Assembly (NCBI GenBank): GCA_029931535.1
Contig: JAQPZY010001536.1
Location: forward strand, 2,425,001-2,489,000
Source of the DNA: Margaritifera margaritifera
Taxonomy: Eukaryota > Mollusca > Bivalvia > Unionida > Margaritiferidae
Direction: 5' to 3'
DNA length: 64,000 nt
Part shown: positions 1 to 16,019 of the stretch, one piece after another
Layout: each line of letters starts with the position of its first letter
Numbering within the stretch: the first letter of the stretch is position 1
Notes under the pieces: model-generated
Database searches by the model: none
Told to the model about the DNA's origin: nothing
What the model saw: the letters and a program-made list of their open reading frames with translations, nothing else
Translations under genes and position numbers: made by a program

Positions 1-1923
1 ATTTTCATGAGACTGTGTAGCTGAAAGACTATCACTGTGATCAAAGTGACTTCAATTAAAGCCTGACCCAAAAAGGTGTCCGCTAAAGGAAATACATCCC
101 GTTCAACAACATAATTCTCAAGAGCACGCTTTGCCATTGCTCTAGTAACTGCACAAGCTGGATATAAACCAGGGATTTCTACTTCAATAGGATCAACTTG
201 TTGATCCATGCTAGGCTTGCCAGTTACAAGTGGATTAACCACGACATTATCTCCCGCTAGGTCATTACCTAGTAATAAATGGATGCCCTTTATAGGCAAA
301 GAAGCCACAGCTCCTTTTGTCACTGGTCCCGAAACTAAGTCTGATGACAAATTAACACAATGAAGAGGGACATTAAGATATTCACATTATACCCACTGTA
401 ATAAGACGATTTCACTAGTAGAAGTCTTCTCAGAAAACGGCAAAGTACTATCTAACAATAGGCTCTGAGAAGCTGCTGTGTCTCTTAATATCTTAATAGG
501 TGTAGTCTTATCCAAGTCACCAACAAGTGATATCGAACCCTTCGACATGAATGGTTCGTATTTCTTTATTACAAAATCAGACTGAGGTATGCAAGCCTCC
601 ACACAAGTATCTTTCTTGATACATGACCCTGGCCTTGATTTCTTAATAACTAGAGCATTTGGAACTGCTCTATTAGAATTCCGTTGCCTAGTTTCCAACC
701 TAAAGAAATCAGAAATAACGTGCCACTTCATTTTACAATAGGAACACGTGGGAAGAGATAAGGTTTACTGATACTCCTTATCAGAAATTTGATTCCTCAC
801 AGTTACATCAGCCTGTGGTCTGTAATTACTCAAACGAATCTGAAATGGTTTCTTATCATAAGCTTGTTGAAAGGAAGATTTATTTACAAATGGAACCTTG
901 TAAATCAGCGAGTATTCACCAGCTGTACTGGCTGCTTTATATATGGTTTCAACCCCTTTCTCAACAAGGAATATTCTAATATCACTACTGACACAATTCT
1001 TGAATTCTTCAATCAACACCAGTTGCATAAGTTATCATAATCTTTATCAACCTTCTTGGACGTACACCATCTCGTAAACAAACGCTCTTTCTCCATAAGC
1101 AAATTCTATATGAATCTGTGTAGTTTCCTTTTTACACTTTCTAAAGTTTTGACGATAAGTTGCAGATACCATCTCATAAGCCCTCAAGACATTTTCTTTG
1201 ACCACTTTATAATCAGCAGATTGTTCAGATAAAAGTGCAGTATAAACATCACTAACTTTGCCAGTAAACACACTCTGCAATAATGAGGTCCACTTCTCTT
1301 TCGCCCATTCCAAATTCTCAGCAATTTTCTCAAAACTGAGAAAATATTTGTCTACCTCCTTTTCCCTAAAAGGCGGGACCTGTCTGAGATGTTTGGCTAT
1401 ATCAAAGTATGAACTCGTGATGTCATGAGAGTGCCCTTATCTGGTCAATTCTAATTCCCTTAATCTAAATTCATGTTCTTTATCTTTATCCTGCATTTCC
1501 CGTTGTTCCCTTCTTTCTTGTATATCCCTTTCTTTATCCCTCTCTTGTATTTCATTATCCCTTAATTCCTTCTGTATTTCATTATCTCTTACTTTCTCTC
1601 GTATTTCCCCCTCTTTTAATTTATCCTCCCTTCTTTCGTGTCTTTCGTTATTATCCCTTCGTTTTTGCATCTGCATTTGTTCCCATTGTAATCTGAGCTT
1701 TTCCTTAGCTATCTGTAATTTCTATCCTAAACTAGACGGAGATTTCTTCTTTACACTTGAAACCCCATCTTCAAAAACACCTGTTTGTACCAAAGAGAAT
1801 ATCAAGAAACTCCTAATATCTTGTTTCAACATGGAAGCCTTCGCTTCAGTCAGACTATAATGTTTAGCAATTTGAAGTAATTCGTCCTTCTTTAAGGACT
1901 CAAATTTCTACTTTAGATGTCAT
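1..1923 (-). pseudogene. Decayed Gypsy-type LTR retrotransposon, gag and protease region
   Basis: Read on the minus strand from about 1,923 downwards, the frames give a gag N-terminus (DELLQIAKHYSLTEAKAS), a Lys/Glu-rich coiled stretch (1,676-1,437), a SCAN-like gag segment with AYEMVSATYRQNFR (1,313-1,047), then a further gag segment (1,028-765). A protease segment at 731-387 contains ILRDTAASQSLLL. The retropepsin active site should read DTG or DSG, so DTA argues for a dead enzyme. The last 380 bases continue in the same direction as pol-like sequence (IKGIHLLLGNDLAGD). Each piece is in a different frame or separated by stops, for example a TAG near 1,724. Recognition of the family is by eye. 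This is an inactive copy cut off by the window edge. Confidence 0.85.
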
Positions 1924-2125
1924 GATGAAAGCCTGTTCGTTTCTCTTTATTTCTTAATCGGGAAATCAAAAAGACCACTAAACTTTCAAACAATCAAATT
2001 CAAATCCCAAAAAAAAAACTTTCCGAAGTATCAAAATCTCTGAGATATCAAAACCTCGAAAATATTTAATTAAATTCAAATCCTAATATATTCAAATTCG
2101 GATAACGAAATTCTTCAAATTTATA

Positions 2126-2147
2126 ATCCCAAGATGAGCTCCCCAAT
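2126..2147 (-). other. LTR retrotransposon primer-binding-site remnant (proline-tRNA type)
   Basis: On the minus strand ATTGGGGAGCTCATCTTGGG lies about 200 bases upstream of the gag start, just after a TGTAACA-type LTR inner end (about 2,154-2,160). It resembles the TTGGGGGCTCGTCCGGG primer-binding site of tRNA-Pro-primed elements with several substitutions. The LTR therefore lies above 2,154; its outer end is not clear. Confidence 0.5.
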
Positions 2148-2159
2148 TTCTATTGTTAC

Positions 2160-2624
2160 AACTAGTTGTAATGTAACAAAAGAAAATACTCACAAGCTTT
2201 CAATATTTAAAATACAAATATTTAATTTCCTAAAATATTAAAATATTTCAACAAACAATCAAAGTGAAAGAATTAAAAATAACTTACAGTATAGAATATC
2301 CTTAAAAGTCCTAAATTGTTCTAAAGTTCACTGACTCGGAAGTAATCCAAATATTCCGAATGAAGTAGGTTTAAAATAAAACCTTCACTGTACTGATGTA
2401 CTAACAAGAATCAGTTATATCCAAGTGTTATAATTCAAAATAGTCCTTGTGAATATGGAATATCACAAGTTCTAGAAATGTTTCCGATAATTCCACGGAG
2501 CTGTATAATTACTACAGTTAAAGAAAGAGTACTAAATCCTAAATGCACTGTATAATAATATATAGATCGTAAAACTATACCATTATTTAAAAACGAAATG
2601 ATACTTAATTCCGTAACAATATAT
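2160..2624. other. Probable LTR remnant and noncoding DNA
   Basis: AT-rich sequence upstream of the gag relic in its reading direction. By position the near part should be the LTR of that element, but no second LTR is visible for comparison. No coding sequence is supported. Confidence 0.35.
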
Positions 2625-4240
2625 ATTATACTCCTTCCTAAGGCGTTCGTCCCCATATGTAGTAGCTCTCACAGAGTACGACTGCTATACAATCTAAACC
2701 CGTAAAAGGGCTAAATCAATCAATAATGAAAATCGTACTGTGAAGTCATAAAAAGTGTAGATAAATTGGTACAAAATGGATGACACGTACTTTCTCTTAA
2801 ACAAATATCTTTCCAATTTATACAAGTCTAAAATTGAAATCAACAGAAACTCCGATGAAAGTGTGCGCCAAAATTTCGTTTGTCTGCTTTTAGGGGAACA
2901 TAAATTCAAAATAAAATGGATGACATTGACACAAACAATATACGACATTCCCTTGATATGAATAGCTCGTATGAGATATCTAAAGGATATCACTATGTGT
3001 GTAAATGTATCAAACATCGACATAAGTCTCTGTAGAAAAATGAATCAATTAGATTGCAATATAGAAATAAACAGCCACACATGAGCTTTTATACAATATT
3101 TATTCAATATATTAATTATTTCATTAGCATTATATACAATTATATTTAATGAATTAACTTGAAACTATTTGTATACTAAGTATTTAAACGCTGAATCCAG
3201 TACGTATCTGTACGCAGTATATTTCTCTCCTTGAGTACAATATCGATAAGCATCTGCAGGAAAAGTACACAAGTTTGAATCTCGTATGCATCATAGCAAC
3301 ACACAACAGCGAAAAGTCTCATTCACCAACTGGCAATGAAAGATTTAAATTGTCTATATAAATGTACATAAAAATATAGACAGGAAATACATGATTAGAC
3401 CAGTTAATCTCAAATATATCACTTAGTCAACCTTGACTTAGTGAAATACCTTCATTGTCCTTTTCAGAATGATCCGATAGTCAAAACCTTATCTCTTTTA
3501 TAAATTCCACTCCTTTTTGAACTTGAAAACTTTATGACATTTATCACATGCCAACTTCAAATCTCCTTTTCCCAAAAACAACGTAGACTAATGTCAGTTG
3601 TAAATAAATGCTTTCAGAAGCTCAGGATTATTTGTTACACAAATCAACTTGTGTCAAGATATGCGAAAACTAAAAGAAATTGAAAAAATATATATAAAAC
3701 TAAATTATGGCTCAGTCAGGCCCTATACATATTCTAAAACAGGTTCTTAATTTAGAATGACACACTAATTCCACCATTGAATCTCGATATTCACCGAAGA
3801 GAGTGGTACTCTATCTCAAGTTTCTTAATTAGTTATGTCATATTATAAATGTTATCGATAGACCCCCATTTATATCAAAGTAAAACAGTATTGAAAAGGA
3901 AACGAAATATACAAAGGATTGTGCATGAACATGGAAATAACTGCATTCCAGTTGTGTCAGTACAACCCAACTATTAAGTTATTTATCCCTTATTGTTCAA
4001 CATATACGGCGATATTACTTTGAGTATTGTATACAATTCAAGCAGTACATTAGGTGAATCGATTTTCGTCTTGATGACTATTATCCACTAGATCTCAGAT
4101 GCTATACATGTGTCACTTTATTAGCATAGTTTATTATGATTGAAATGCATACAAATCCCAGAGCCAATACTAATTGACAACCCTTATCGTTTGATGTATC
4201 AAAAAAATAAAATAGCTAAATACGTTATAAGGTGAAACAT
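2625..4240 (+). repeat. Duplicated noncoding segment, copy 1
   Basis: A stretch of about 1.6 kb that recurs almost collinearly at 9,968-11,545 (same strand), inverted at about 31,940-33,240, and in shorter inverted pieces at about 24,880-25,560 and 60,005-60,480. Shared landmarks include CGTCCCCATATGT, GCTCTCACAGAGTACGACTG and TGTGCATGAACATGGA. Small open frames inside are not conserved between copies, so the segment appears noncoding. It belongs to the segmental duplication that multiplied the G1/G2 peptide genes. Confidence 0.8.
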
Positions 4241-4590
4241 GTTGCATGCTTAGCACCTGGAAATAAACATGAAAAATTGTATACTGAATTGCCTAATTAT
4301 TGTACATTTATTGTTCAATAAGTGAGGTAAGTAATCCTACTCTTAAAATAAATTAGTACCTGGTTTAGTGCATTCACTATATTACTTTAGTTAAGGTGAG
4401 CTAAGAAATGTATTGTATTAACTTCAATGAAGAGTTTGGTTTATTATTCTAAAGTCAATGTATGTACAGTAATGTCTTGGAATTTGCTAACCCATTACTT
4501 TGATACACAAATAATGTGAAATCATCTTTTCTGAGCGAATACATTCAGTCTCGGTTCCCTGTTCTTCCTCATTCGCGTGTAATTCTTTTT

Positions 4591-4636
<46 letters not shown>

Positions 4637-5165
4637 ATTTTCTGCACTGTAATAATAGTATAATCTCGTTTGTTTTACACAATTGTTGCATCTCTGATAT
4701 TTTGTTGTTCGAATCTCGATTTGTTCTATCAGTTTTTTCCCTCTTTTATTTGTACTATTTCACACCTGTGTATCTCAAATATTGAATCTACTATTTGTTT
4801 GTGTAATTTAATTTCAATTACTGCTAGATGGCAAATAAATATTCTGAAACATGGATCTCTTCAAAATCTGCATATCTACCCACAGTGAAAGGTGTACCAT
4901 ATGTTATGTCATGCACGCCCCTCTAATCTGAACTGATTTTGGTGAATTGTTGGGTAATTCGTTTTGCAAGTAGATTTTAGAGGTGTGTTCAAGGTGTGTT
5001 TTGTATCAAGCAATAATGCATAGTTGATGATGGAGTTTCTATACCTTCTTTGAATGAAATTTAAGAGAAGTTTATATGTCCTCATTATTTCATCAACCTT
5101 TTAGCAATTTTCAGTATAGATTATTTTCTTCAAAATTTCATAGATTATATTGTATCTTTTAATAT
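4241..5165. other. Noncoding AT-rich stretch with (CT)n
   Basis: No gene is recognisable. It holds a pure (CT)n tract at about 4,597-4,633 and otherwise unique-looking AT-rich DNA. The short open frame at 4,670-4,888 has no family features. Confidence 0.5.
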
Positions 5166-6222
5166 CGTACTTGTTCTTGTACTTTGTAGGTAGCGGATAA
5201 TTTGTGTAAAACTTACATCTTTATATTGGCCAAAAATATTCTTTTTTTTTTCTTCTTCTTTTTTTTTTTTTTTTTTTCAAAATACAGAAGAAAATTACAC
5301 ACGGATGTAGGCGATGTGAATTAATATAGAGTCCAAACCTGATACACCACATAATCAACAGCGTGCCTCTACCAACGATTAAACACTCCTATCATCTTTT
5401 TTAACCAATAACTGTTTCAAGAACCAAGGTTTTCATTGATAAATTATCATTGAGTTTGATCGGCCTGACCAAATTTTGAACATTTCTTCTTGTCTCCTAT
5501 CAGAGAAAATATACAAATATTCGGTTCCAAAATCTTGTCCTTCCCGCAGAAATTAAATAAAAACAACACATGAACACATTACTACATTAATATATGCATA
5601 CGTGTTTACCTAAATACCTTTCATTTATGTACAGTATACTATTGACTTTACCATGCTTTGCAGTTATTCTTGGTTTTGCATCCAATTGTTACAATCTTTC
5701 TTCTGCTACTCGACTACACACTCATTGTTTCGAAACACTTATATTTATCTTTCAATGTTTGGAAAATATATTCGAAAACTATATATCTTTTTTAAAACTG
5801 AAAGGTTCTTTCTACGAAAAACGTCCATTACATTAGAGTAGAAGGAAAGATAATGATTAGGCAAAATGTGTCAGAGTTCCAAATTCGAAACGAACCACCA
5901 AAAACGTTATCACTTCATTGCTGTGAGATGTGTTCGTAAAGGTAAGTTTTCCTCAGTTCGCCGATTTCTTCACATAAAACATTATATTTTCATACAGTGG
6001 CATATGAGGAACTCTGTTTCTTCTATAGATATAATACAATTCAACAGATATAATAAAAGATATATTTTTGAGGTAAATAATTTATATTTCCATGCTTTAC
6101 CATTATTTCAAGCTCTTATCCTCGTTCTTTGTTCATTTCAATGTTTTGAATCTTTTGGGTAGAAGAGAACATAGATATTCCTCTGCATTAAGATGTGTAC
6201 ATTACTTACTCTACTTTATATA

Positions 6223-6296
<74 letters not shown>

Positions 6297-6840
6297 GACA
6301 CACACACAAACACACACACTAAATCATATCCCCTTGCTCATATTGAAGCTCTACAAGTGAATAAATATCTGCCAAAGTTCTTTTTAAGATTTAAACCGTT
6401 TTATAATAATTTCGGATTTCGGGTAGTTCGTCATTGAAACAATTGTAAGATTTCACTGACTTTGTAAATAGTAAATCGCGTAATTTATTAGATTGTCTTT
6501 CCAAAATTGTGTATGATATATTTGGGCAATCTCCTTGAGGATATCTCGCAAAGCTGGAGTGATAACTGCAGGTGTAAGCATGTTTGAACTCACTTTTATT
6601 GCTTTATAAATATATTAAAAGTCAACTGTATTTTTACGAATTTGTGAGACTGCTCCTTGATAGATTGTCATTCCTTCCCACTTCCGACTAATAATCAGCC
6701 ATGAGCAAAGTGTACAACATTACATATCTGATTTCACAGATTGTCCAAATGTTAGATTGATCTGTCTGAAGGTATTTGGTAATCATTGCGGAAGTAACTT
6801 AAATGTGTGTGTGTGAATCTAATAATATGTAATCCAATAT
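5166..6840 (-). repeat. Inverted copy of the G1-G2 intergenic region with truncated G2 start
   Basis: On the minus strand this matches about 19,870-21,380 and 36,100-37,600, the divergent promoter region between the G1 and G2 peptide genes. Landmarks are the CCAATATAAAGATG TATA region (minus, near 5,225), the runs around 5,590-5,950 and the block near 6,540-6,720. It ends in a T-rich tract at about 5,245-5,277 and the first G2 exon zone, after which the G2 gene is missing. The G1 gene at 6,850 has thus lost its divergent partner. Confidence 0.7.
6212..6290. repeat. (TA)n microsatellite
   Basis: About 75 bases of TA repeats, interrupted once by CA near 6,241, followed by CA-rich repeats. Open frames with Ile-Tyr runs across it are artefacts. 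Confidence 0.95.
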
Positions 6841-6849
6841 GTCGTGTAC

Positions 6850-9165
6850 TTTCTATATAAACGTAAGTCAGCGATAGTTTTTCAGGACATTCATTTCCAA
6901 TTAGGAACGATAACTACACGTCTGATAGAATGGTAGATAAGTAAAATACAAGTATACTACTAGATGGACGCGGTAGTTTTTCGAGCTATTAATTTGTTTT
7001 ACCCATTATCAAGATATGCGGTAAGAAGTTTTTACAGCATAAAGGATGTCAAATATATCATTAATAAATCAGTTTAGCTATATATATTGGTTCAAAACGT
7101 AACAGTCTGAGTTCATTTGAAACTAGAAAGAAACGTTGTCCTCATTATTATATTTGTTTAAAACACCAAAGAGTCAATAGTATCCCTGTAACACTCTTTG
7201 CCCATGACCTGAATAGCTCGCCAGTGTCGTGAAAGCAAATTTGTACATTTTGTATTGTAATATTCAAGTTCAAACCTTTAGCCAGGTTTTTTATTTATGT
7301 ATTTCTTTTGTAGCCATGAATACTTTGTTAGTCCTCTGCATAATTGCATTAATCTCAAACATCGGCATGGTCTCCGGCTTATTTGGGACAAGCACCTACA
7401 ACGGTAATTGAGGCAATCATAACGGTTTCTCATGTGAGTAGCTTATGATTTTTGTCATCTCTATTTCTACGTTTTATTCACTTTAAGTACGAGCCGTACT
7501 CATAGTATATCTTTCTTCAGACAAATATATACTTTTCAGAGAGTTCTAATGTTTCATGAATATGTCCACTCATTTTCACACCCCCCATGATTGAGAGATA
7601 AATAGATAATTGGATATAACGTGCCCTTTTGTCCTGAATATTTGTTTAAAAACAGGAGTGGTATTCTTCACAGTACGTAATGTCAAATAATACATTTTCA
7701 ATTGTGAGACCAATAATTTGCGAGTATAAAATGTCACCTCTTAAATAAGACCATTTTGGTCAGCCTAAATGGGAGTCGTTTCTGTCTATGTTTCTTTGGA
7801 GGAACAACACTTACTATTATGCAAATGATTCAACTATAAATCATAATTTAAACTACTACACTTTCTTTGTACCTAGCACATATCACCTGGGATATTTAAT
7901 CACCTACGTAATAAGATTAAAGAGTGGTTTCTTTTTCACGTTCATTTCTTACTTCTACGGGTAATGCAATCATTGTTTGAATCTTAACACATAATTTACT
8001 GTTAATTGCCGTTATTTGTATTGCTATGATCTATGTTTTGAAACAGCAATGACGAACTACTGGCATTTTAGCCATTGAGTCATAATAGATTTACATCTAG
8101 GTATTAACCACGTATGTACCTGAATTATTGAATATCAATATTATCCTTTTTCTGGCAGAAATGTAATATCTTAAAACCTCATTCTATTTAAATCACATTG
8201 ATTGTTTTATGTATCTAAATTGAGATCAAAGATACACGAAGCAGTACATATTTTCAATAATTTGTGAAGAATAGTTCTAGCTGAGATAAGGCTGATTCTG
8301 TGTCGTTCAAACACTTTGTTTTCACACAATCTGTATTCTCCTTTTCATCGTCGCTTATTTTCTCCTTGCAGCTATCTTCATTATCATTATCCTCATAATA
8401 CTTCTTGGAAGCTCTCATTTTGGAAAATAGAAAGCAGACAGGGAAATTAAAGGTAAGCATGTTTTAGTGAATATAAAATATGCAGCATTTGCTGTGGATA
8501 TAATCACAATTTACTACATGATTTACCGAGGAGGAACATCCTGAACTTGAATGAAAAGTGTCGGTTTGATGTTAAAAACCACTGACCTTCAAATGTATGC
8601 TTCTTTTGAAGCAATCGGAACACGTCAATCAATTGATTATGTTTTGCACCAAAGGGATTTCTTTTTCGTAAATTTACGATGGTTAGCTAGACAATACATT
8701 TTGAGTTTATACTAGGAGACGTTAAAATAATGCATTTAAAACATTCGATACCATTTGTCGTCTCTGTACCATTAAAATGACTTCCTTTGAGCAAAAGTAT
8801 CCGTAAAAATAGTAAATAATACACACATAGTACACTTGGGTGTTATGATAACCACCATATCAATGATGGTGAAAGATCTTGTTCTTTTATTAATACACAT
8901 ACGTATTTTCTACAACTGCAATGTGTTGTCTAAGCAAAGTTACTCTAAATCTCGGACAAATATATGGATGTATGAAAATAAAAGAAAGTTTATATTTTTC
9001 AACATGTTTGCTAAAAATGTATTTGCTTTTTTGCAGGAAAACAAAGCTTCATAGCTTCGATCAACATGCAGTTGGTTAATTTGCAAGAAGGTTGAAGTCA
9101 TAAAACAAAAGCAGATTGTTCTAATTATCTTGATATGTACATATAAAATAAATTATATTGAATTA
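6850..9165 (+). pseudogene. Small secreted-peptide gene, family G1, copy a
   Basis: Signs of a spliced gene: TATA box (TTCTATATAA, 6,851-6,860); acceptor TTTCTTTTGTAG at 7,302-7,313, three bases before ATG 7,316; a coding exon with a clear signal peptide (MNTLLVLCIIALISNIGMVSG) and short Tyr/Gly mature part; donor GTGAGT at 7,434; a final acceptor TTTTTTGCAG near 9,036; and AATAAA near 9,145. The frame meets TGA at 7,409-7,411, where copy c reads on through Gly-Phe-Gly-Gly codons to the same donor. Copy a is therefore probably broken unless a 31-residue peptide is the product. No known family is recognised; secretion is inferred from the signal peptide. Confidence 0.55.
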
Positions 9166-9249
9166 CAGAATATTGTTTTGCTTTGCAAGTATTTGAAATT
9201 GTCATATGTTTTTGTTCGCATTATTACATAATTCAACTAAAAGGTAAAG

Positions 9250-9297
9250 TATAGCCCCCTCTGTCTGTCTGTCTGTCTGTCTGTATGTCTCTCTATC

Positions 9298-9328
<31 letters not shown>

Positions 9329-9345
9329 GACACACTGGTTTTTCT
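9250..9345. repeat. (CTGT)n/(CTCT)n microsatellite
   Basis: CTGT repeats pass into CT repeats (about 9,258-9,328). Noncoding. Confidence 0.9.
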
Positions 9346-11545
<2,200 letters not shown>

Positions 11546-14500
11546 AATAATATTTGTTGAAATGTATGTTCCAATTGCGACGCGATTGCATTATCCAATT
11601 AAACCAAACCTGGCTGGGTTTAGGGATTACAATAGTCATCCTTACAGATTTAGAGAAATCTACATATGTTACACGTGCCACACCAGAATTAGCCTTTATC
11701 TTTAAGAAACAATAAAATAAGAGGCGATCAATATAATACATTTATATACATATACATAAAAACATATACAGATCCAAATATCGTTAACTAAGGTAACTTG
11801 AAAACAGACCAATATAATGAACCCATCCAAATAGTTGTATCTGTTGATAATATATAATCATATATTTAGAATGTATAATTTCTGAGTAAGATACATTAAC
11901 AGTCAGATAATTATTAATACATTGATACAGGAAAAATAACATACAACTTGGCAATAAGTTTAAAGAAAGAGATAGAAGAGAGATGGTTATAGAGCGAGAT
12001 AGAGACTGAGAGAGATCAAAATAGAGAGAAAGAAAAATAGAGCGTCTCCAATTATAAAATTGTTTTATAGGAAAAAAGCTAATAATATTTGCTTTACAAA
12101 GCGTTAAATTAATTTCCATTTACCTGCAAAAATAGCAAATTTTTATATATGTTCATAAAGAGACTTATCTACCTTGTAAAATGAACACAATATATCTTAA
12201 ACTGTTAATTTCAGGCTAGATTGGATTGAACCTATTTTTATAAATGAAATATTTTAGGCATAATACGAACATATTAACTAAAGCTTCATTTGAACAGTTT
12301 TGTATGTACTCCAAATATTGCATTTTGTTTCTGAAATGACAAAACCTTGTCTCCCTGTTTCATCGATTCATAATCTAAAATTTGTATGCAATGGTCCAAT
12401 GCACGTACATTGAAAACATTCATATGATATAGTTTGTTAGTATAACCGAATAGAACAAAAATTGACATCCCTTAACTTAATTTTATTCAACAAAGACTAT
12501 AATACTAAATACCCATGCAGTATTTTATATTGAAAATCCTTCAAATTAATATCTACAGTAGATTTTCTATAATTAAGATAAATCTCTGGTCAATCCTTTA
12601 TTTGAATGCTATATTGTTCACTGTTTCTACATTTCACTTTAACATTTTCCCGCAATCTGTTGCACAAGAATGCAATTCACGATATGTGTTTTTATTCAAT
12701 ACATTGACATTTTTACTGCTATTCATATTTACATATCTTTCATTTTTCCACGTTTAGTGTATTTTCTATCAAAATATTCATTTTCTTTCAAATACATTAC
12801 TGAACTATACCGTAAAACCCAGTAAAAAATGTTTCGTCTTTACACTCATGTTAACAAAACAAATCAGTAAATAGGTCCAGCAAAAACCAAATACCAGCAT
12901 TAAAAATCTCTTTCAAAAGTAACCATTTTCCATTTTTTCCAAAATATTTATATTTTCCCATGAAAGCGCTTGTTTGATGTGCTGTAATTTTAGGCCATAC
13001 CTGTGAGAGTTGAACAACAAAATTTAGAATGTCGAAATCTGGAAATTAAGACGGTTCATAATTATTAAACAATAAAAGATCTAGAGCAAATAAACAAAGA
13101 TGTGGCACTAGTTTTCTAGGATGAACGACAGGTGTATCAACATATCTTTTGACGCATATCAATTCCAAAGTTTGAATAACGGTACTAGACCCCTACCATT
13201 GTGACCCCCTTTTGACAAACTATTCATCTGTAAAATATAATATTCACCCTTTTTTCCATTCTAGACAGGGTCTAAAATCAAACGACCTATTTTTGTATTT
13301 TCTAGCTGTATACCATTTAGAGAATTTAAACACCTAACCAGATGAGCGATTGTTTCTAAATAACTATAAAAAAAATAAATGTGGCGATAATGGATCTGCT
13401 TTTCTCACCCTCTTTCTATTGAAACAAAAAATCACTCGAGAAACCATTATTTAAAACACATGCTTATATGCCCTTATAACCTATGTGTACTGTGACCTCG
13501 CTGGTCTCGAAAATTAGCCACGATTTTAATTTTGTTCCAGTCCTTGAAGCTACAGGTTGGTTCGACTGAATCTAGCCACGGGGATGGGAAAAACAATATC
13601 CAGAAAGGAGATCAAAATTTAGGACAGATTTATTCAATATATTCTCATACTTTTTTGTCAGATTGATTTTTAGAATGAAGAGAAATATTCTGTTTGCAAT
13701 TTACAAATTCAGTCTTAAACACAGAAATATAAATCTAAACATATCATGTTTCTCTCCTCTATTTCAAAAGTTAGTATCATAAATTCCCATTTCATACAAT
13801 GACTCAGCCCGTTTGTAAACAGTTAGTAATGTGGACAAATTGTATACCCTGAAATAATTTGTTTCATTTTCTGTCCAAGTATCTGAGGAGGAAGTTCGCA
13901 GATAAATTTCATCTGCTTATGTAATGAGAAATTTGTAATTTAAATACTTAGCTTCAAAAATGAATGGACTGAAGTTGCCTTTTTAATTTGTTAGATCTAT
14001 TACCTCTCTTATTTTTATTGAGTTATTTTCTTTATCTTTCTCTAACTGTCTTCGATCTAGGGGCTCCAACGTCTATGCATACTTTACGTATATTATGCAT
14101 ATAATTTAAGTGAAAATTCAACCAACATCTCCAACAGACTCTAATTCTAGTCACAACATTAATTGCTTTAACCTTTTAGTGTCGTTCTCAATATTTCATG
14201 CTTTCTTACATGAAAAATTACAATAAAATTTTTCAAGAATATATTGTATATGACTATTCTGTAATTGTCAAGGCCATGTATGCATGAATAAGTGTTCTAT
14301 GTAGAGCTTCTATGAGTCCAGAAGTTTATAAATTCTCTGAATCAGTTATTATTCGTCATTATATGTCCAAATAAAATAACGCTATCGATGAATTCATTAT
14401 TGCCCCTCTTCAGAAAGGTTCTGAATGTCACTTCTTATATAGGTATAATGCATGGGAAAATATCTACGATGAATGTGCACAGTAAATACCACAGGATGAA

Positions 14501-16015
14501 CTCCAAGATAGGGACCAATTTTTATACGTGCGACTGTTATTTTTATGAGAAAATATGTCGCATTTCCAACAATCATAGCCAAACACAGTCATTGAAATAA
14601 TGTTTATAATAATCTGCTATCTTGGCAACATTTTGAAAGTAATATTCAATTCGCAGTAAAGCAAACCAGTGTATCAGAAGCTTTAATTTGCAAACAATTT
14701 CAAATACAAATCTCCAAAATGTTTCTTTGGAAACAAGTCACTTGCATTATTAAGATAAGGACTTTATTTTCTGTTTTCAGAACATAAATTATTGCACCTA
14801 ACTACAGGTCTTTATCAAGTGGATACCGTGACTGACAACAGTCAGCCTTGATGGGATTCGAAGCCACCTTATTCACCCCGGAATACCACTCTACTGTCAG
14901 TAGTAAGACTGGATCCTTACCTAAAAGTAAATATTATTAATATCATTATTAGTCTTTGAATATTCCTGAATATTTTTAAAAATTTCTATCAACTCAATTC
15001 TCGATATATTAAAAGCGTCTATTTTTTCAAATGTGGTATAGAAAAATTCTTTAAGAGACATTTGGAGATTTATAGTGCAATTATTATTATTATTTTATTA
15101 TTTCGGGTTGTCTAATTTCTTCTCAGTCAACTGAATCATTTTGTTTTATTTCATAAAATGTAGCTTCTAAGAGTTTTTCCAGCAATCTTTCGTTCCTTTT
15201 AGCCAAAGATCCATGGGAAAATCTCGTACATTTCTCATATAACTTAGAATAATCCTAAAATGAGTCAGGCCTCAACAAAAAGAAATATAAATGATTTTGT
15301 CCTCCATCTTCATTGTAGTTAACTTTACTATTCTTCTGTTTTTTTAATCAGAGTTGTAATTATACTGACACATTTTTGTTTCCCCCACTCTTAGAGTTAT
15401 CATATCGTCTTGGTCATTAGCAATTGTTGTTATTTTTTAATATCCCTGTCTTCCCTATTTTCTCTATTGATGTTGTGGATTTCAGTTCAAGTTCTGTACT
15501 ATTCAGGTTCTCTGTCTCTTTCTCTCCATTTGAAGGTAATGTTTAATCCTCCATTCCTCTATTTTCCTTTATCCAGTTTTTAATTGCCTACCATTTTTAC
15601 TGATATCTCTTTTTCTCTTTCTTTCTCTTATCTGAAATTACCTCTTGCTCTTTTCTTCATCCTTATTCCTTTTTTAGTTTCTCTCTTTTTCACCTTTTTT
15701 ACGGATCTCTCTTTTCATTTTCTGTCTCTTTCTATGAAGTTACTTCTTGCTCTTTTCCTCCTCATTTTTCTTTCTCTAGTTTCTCGTTTTCCAGCCTTCC
15801 TGTTGATTTCTCTTTTCCGTTTTCTTTCTCTTTTCCTTCTTTATTTCGGATGGCACTATTTAGATTCTTTCCTGGTTCATCTAGGTGTATATCAGGTTCT
15901 TCCAATTTTTCGAAAGGTATTTCTCAATTCTGGGATGTAATATGAATTTCTTGTTGTCGCTGTTGCTGTTGTTTTCTCTGTAATTCCACTTTTTCTCCAA
16001 TTTTTCATTAAATAC
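11546..16015. other. Long noncoding region built of dispersed repeats
   Basis: No gene is recognisable in about 4.5 kb. Several parts have partners elsewhere: 11,550-11,720 matches 31,700-31,865 inverted; 12,480-13,330 matches 24,180-24,900 inverted; 13,530-13,660 matches 31,330-31,450 directly (shared GGTTCGACTGA and GACGGATTTATTCAATAT-type stretches). The open frame at 15,584-15,940 is a low-complexity CT-rich stretch giving a Phe/Leu/Ser protein and is not credible as a gene. The matches suggest unrecognised old transposons. Confidence 0.5.
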
Positions 16016-16019
16016 CAAT

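Noticed and set aside
15584..15940. 118-codon hydrophobic frame
   Set aside because: CT-rich low-complexity DNA gives Phe/Leu/Ser without membrane-protein family traits or a paralogue.
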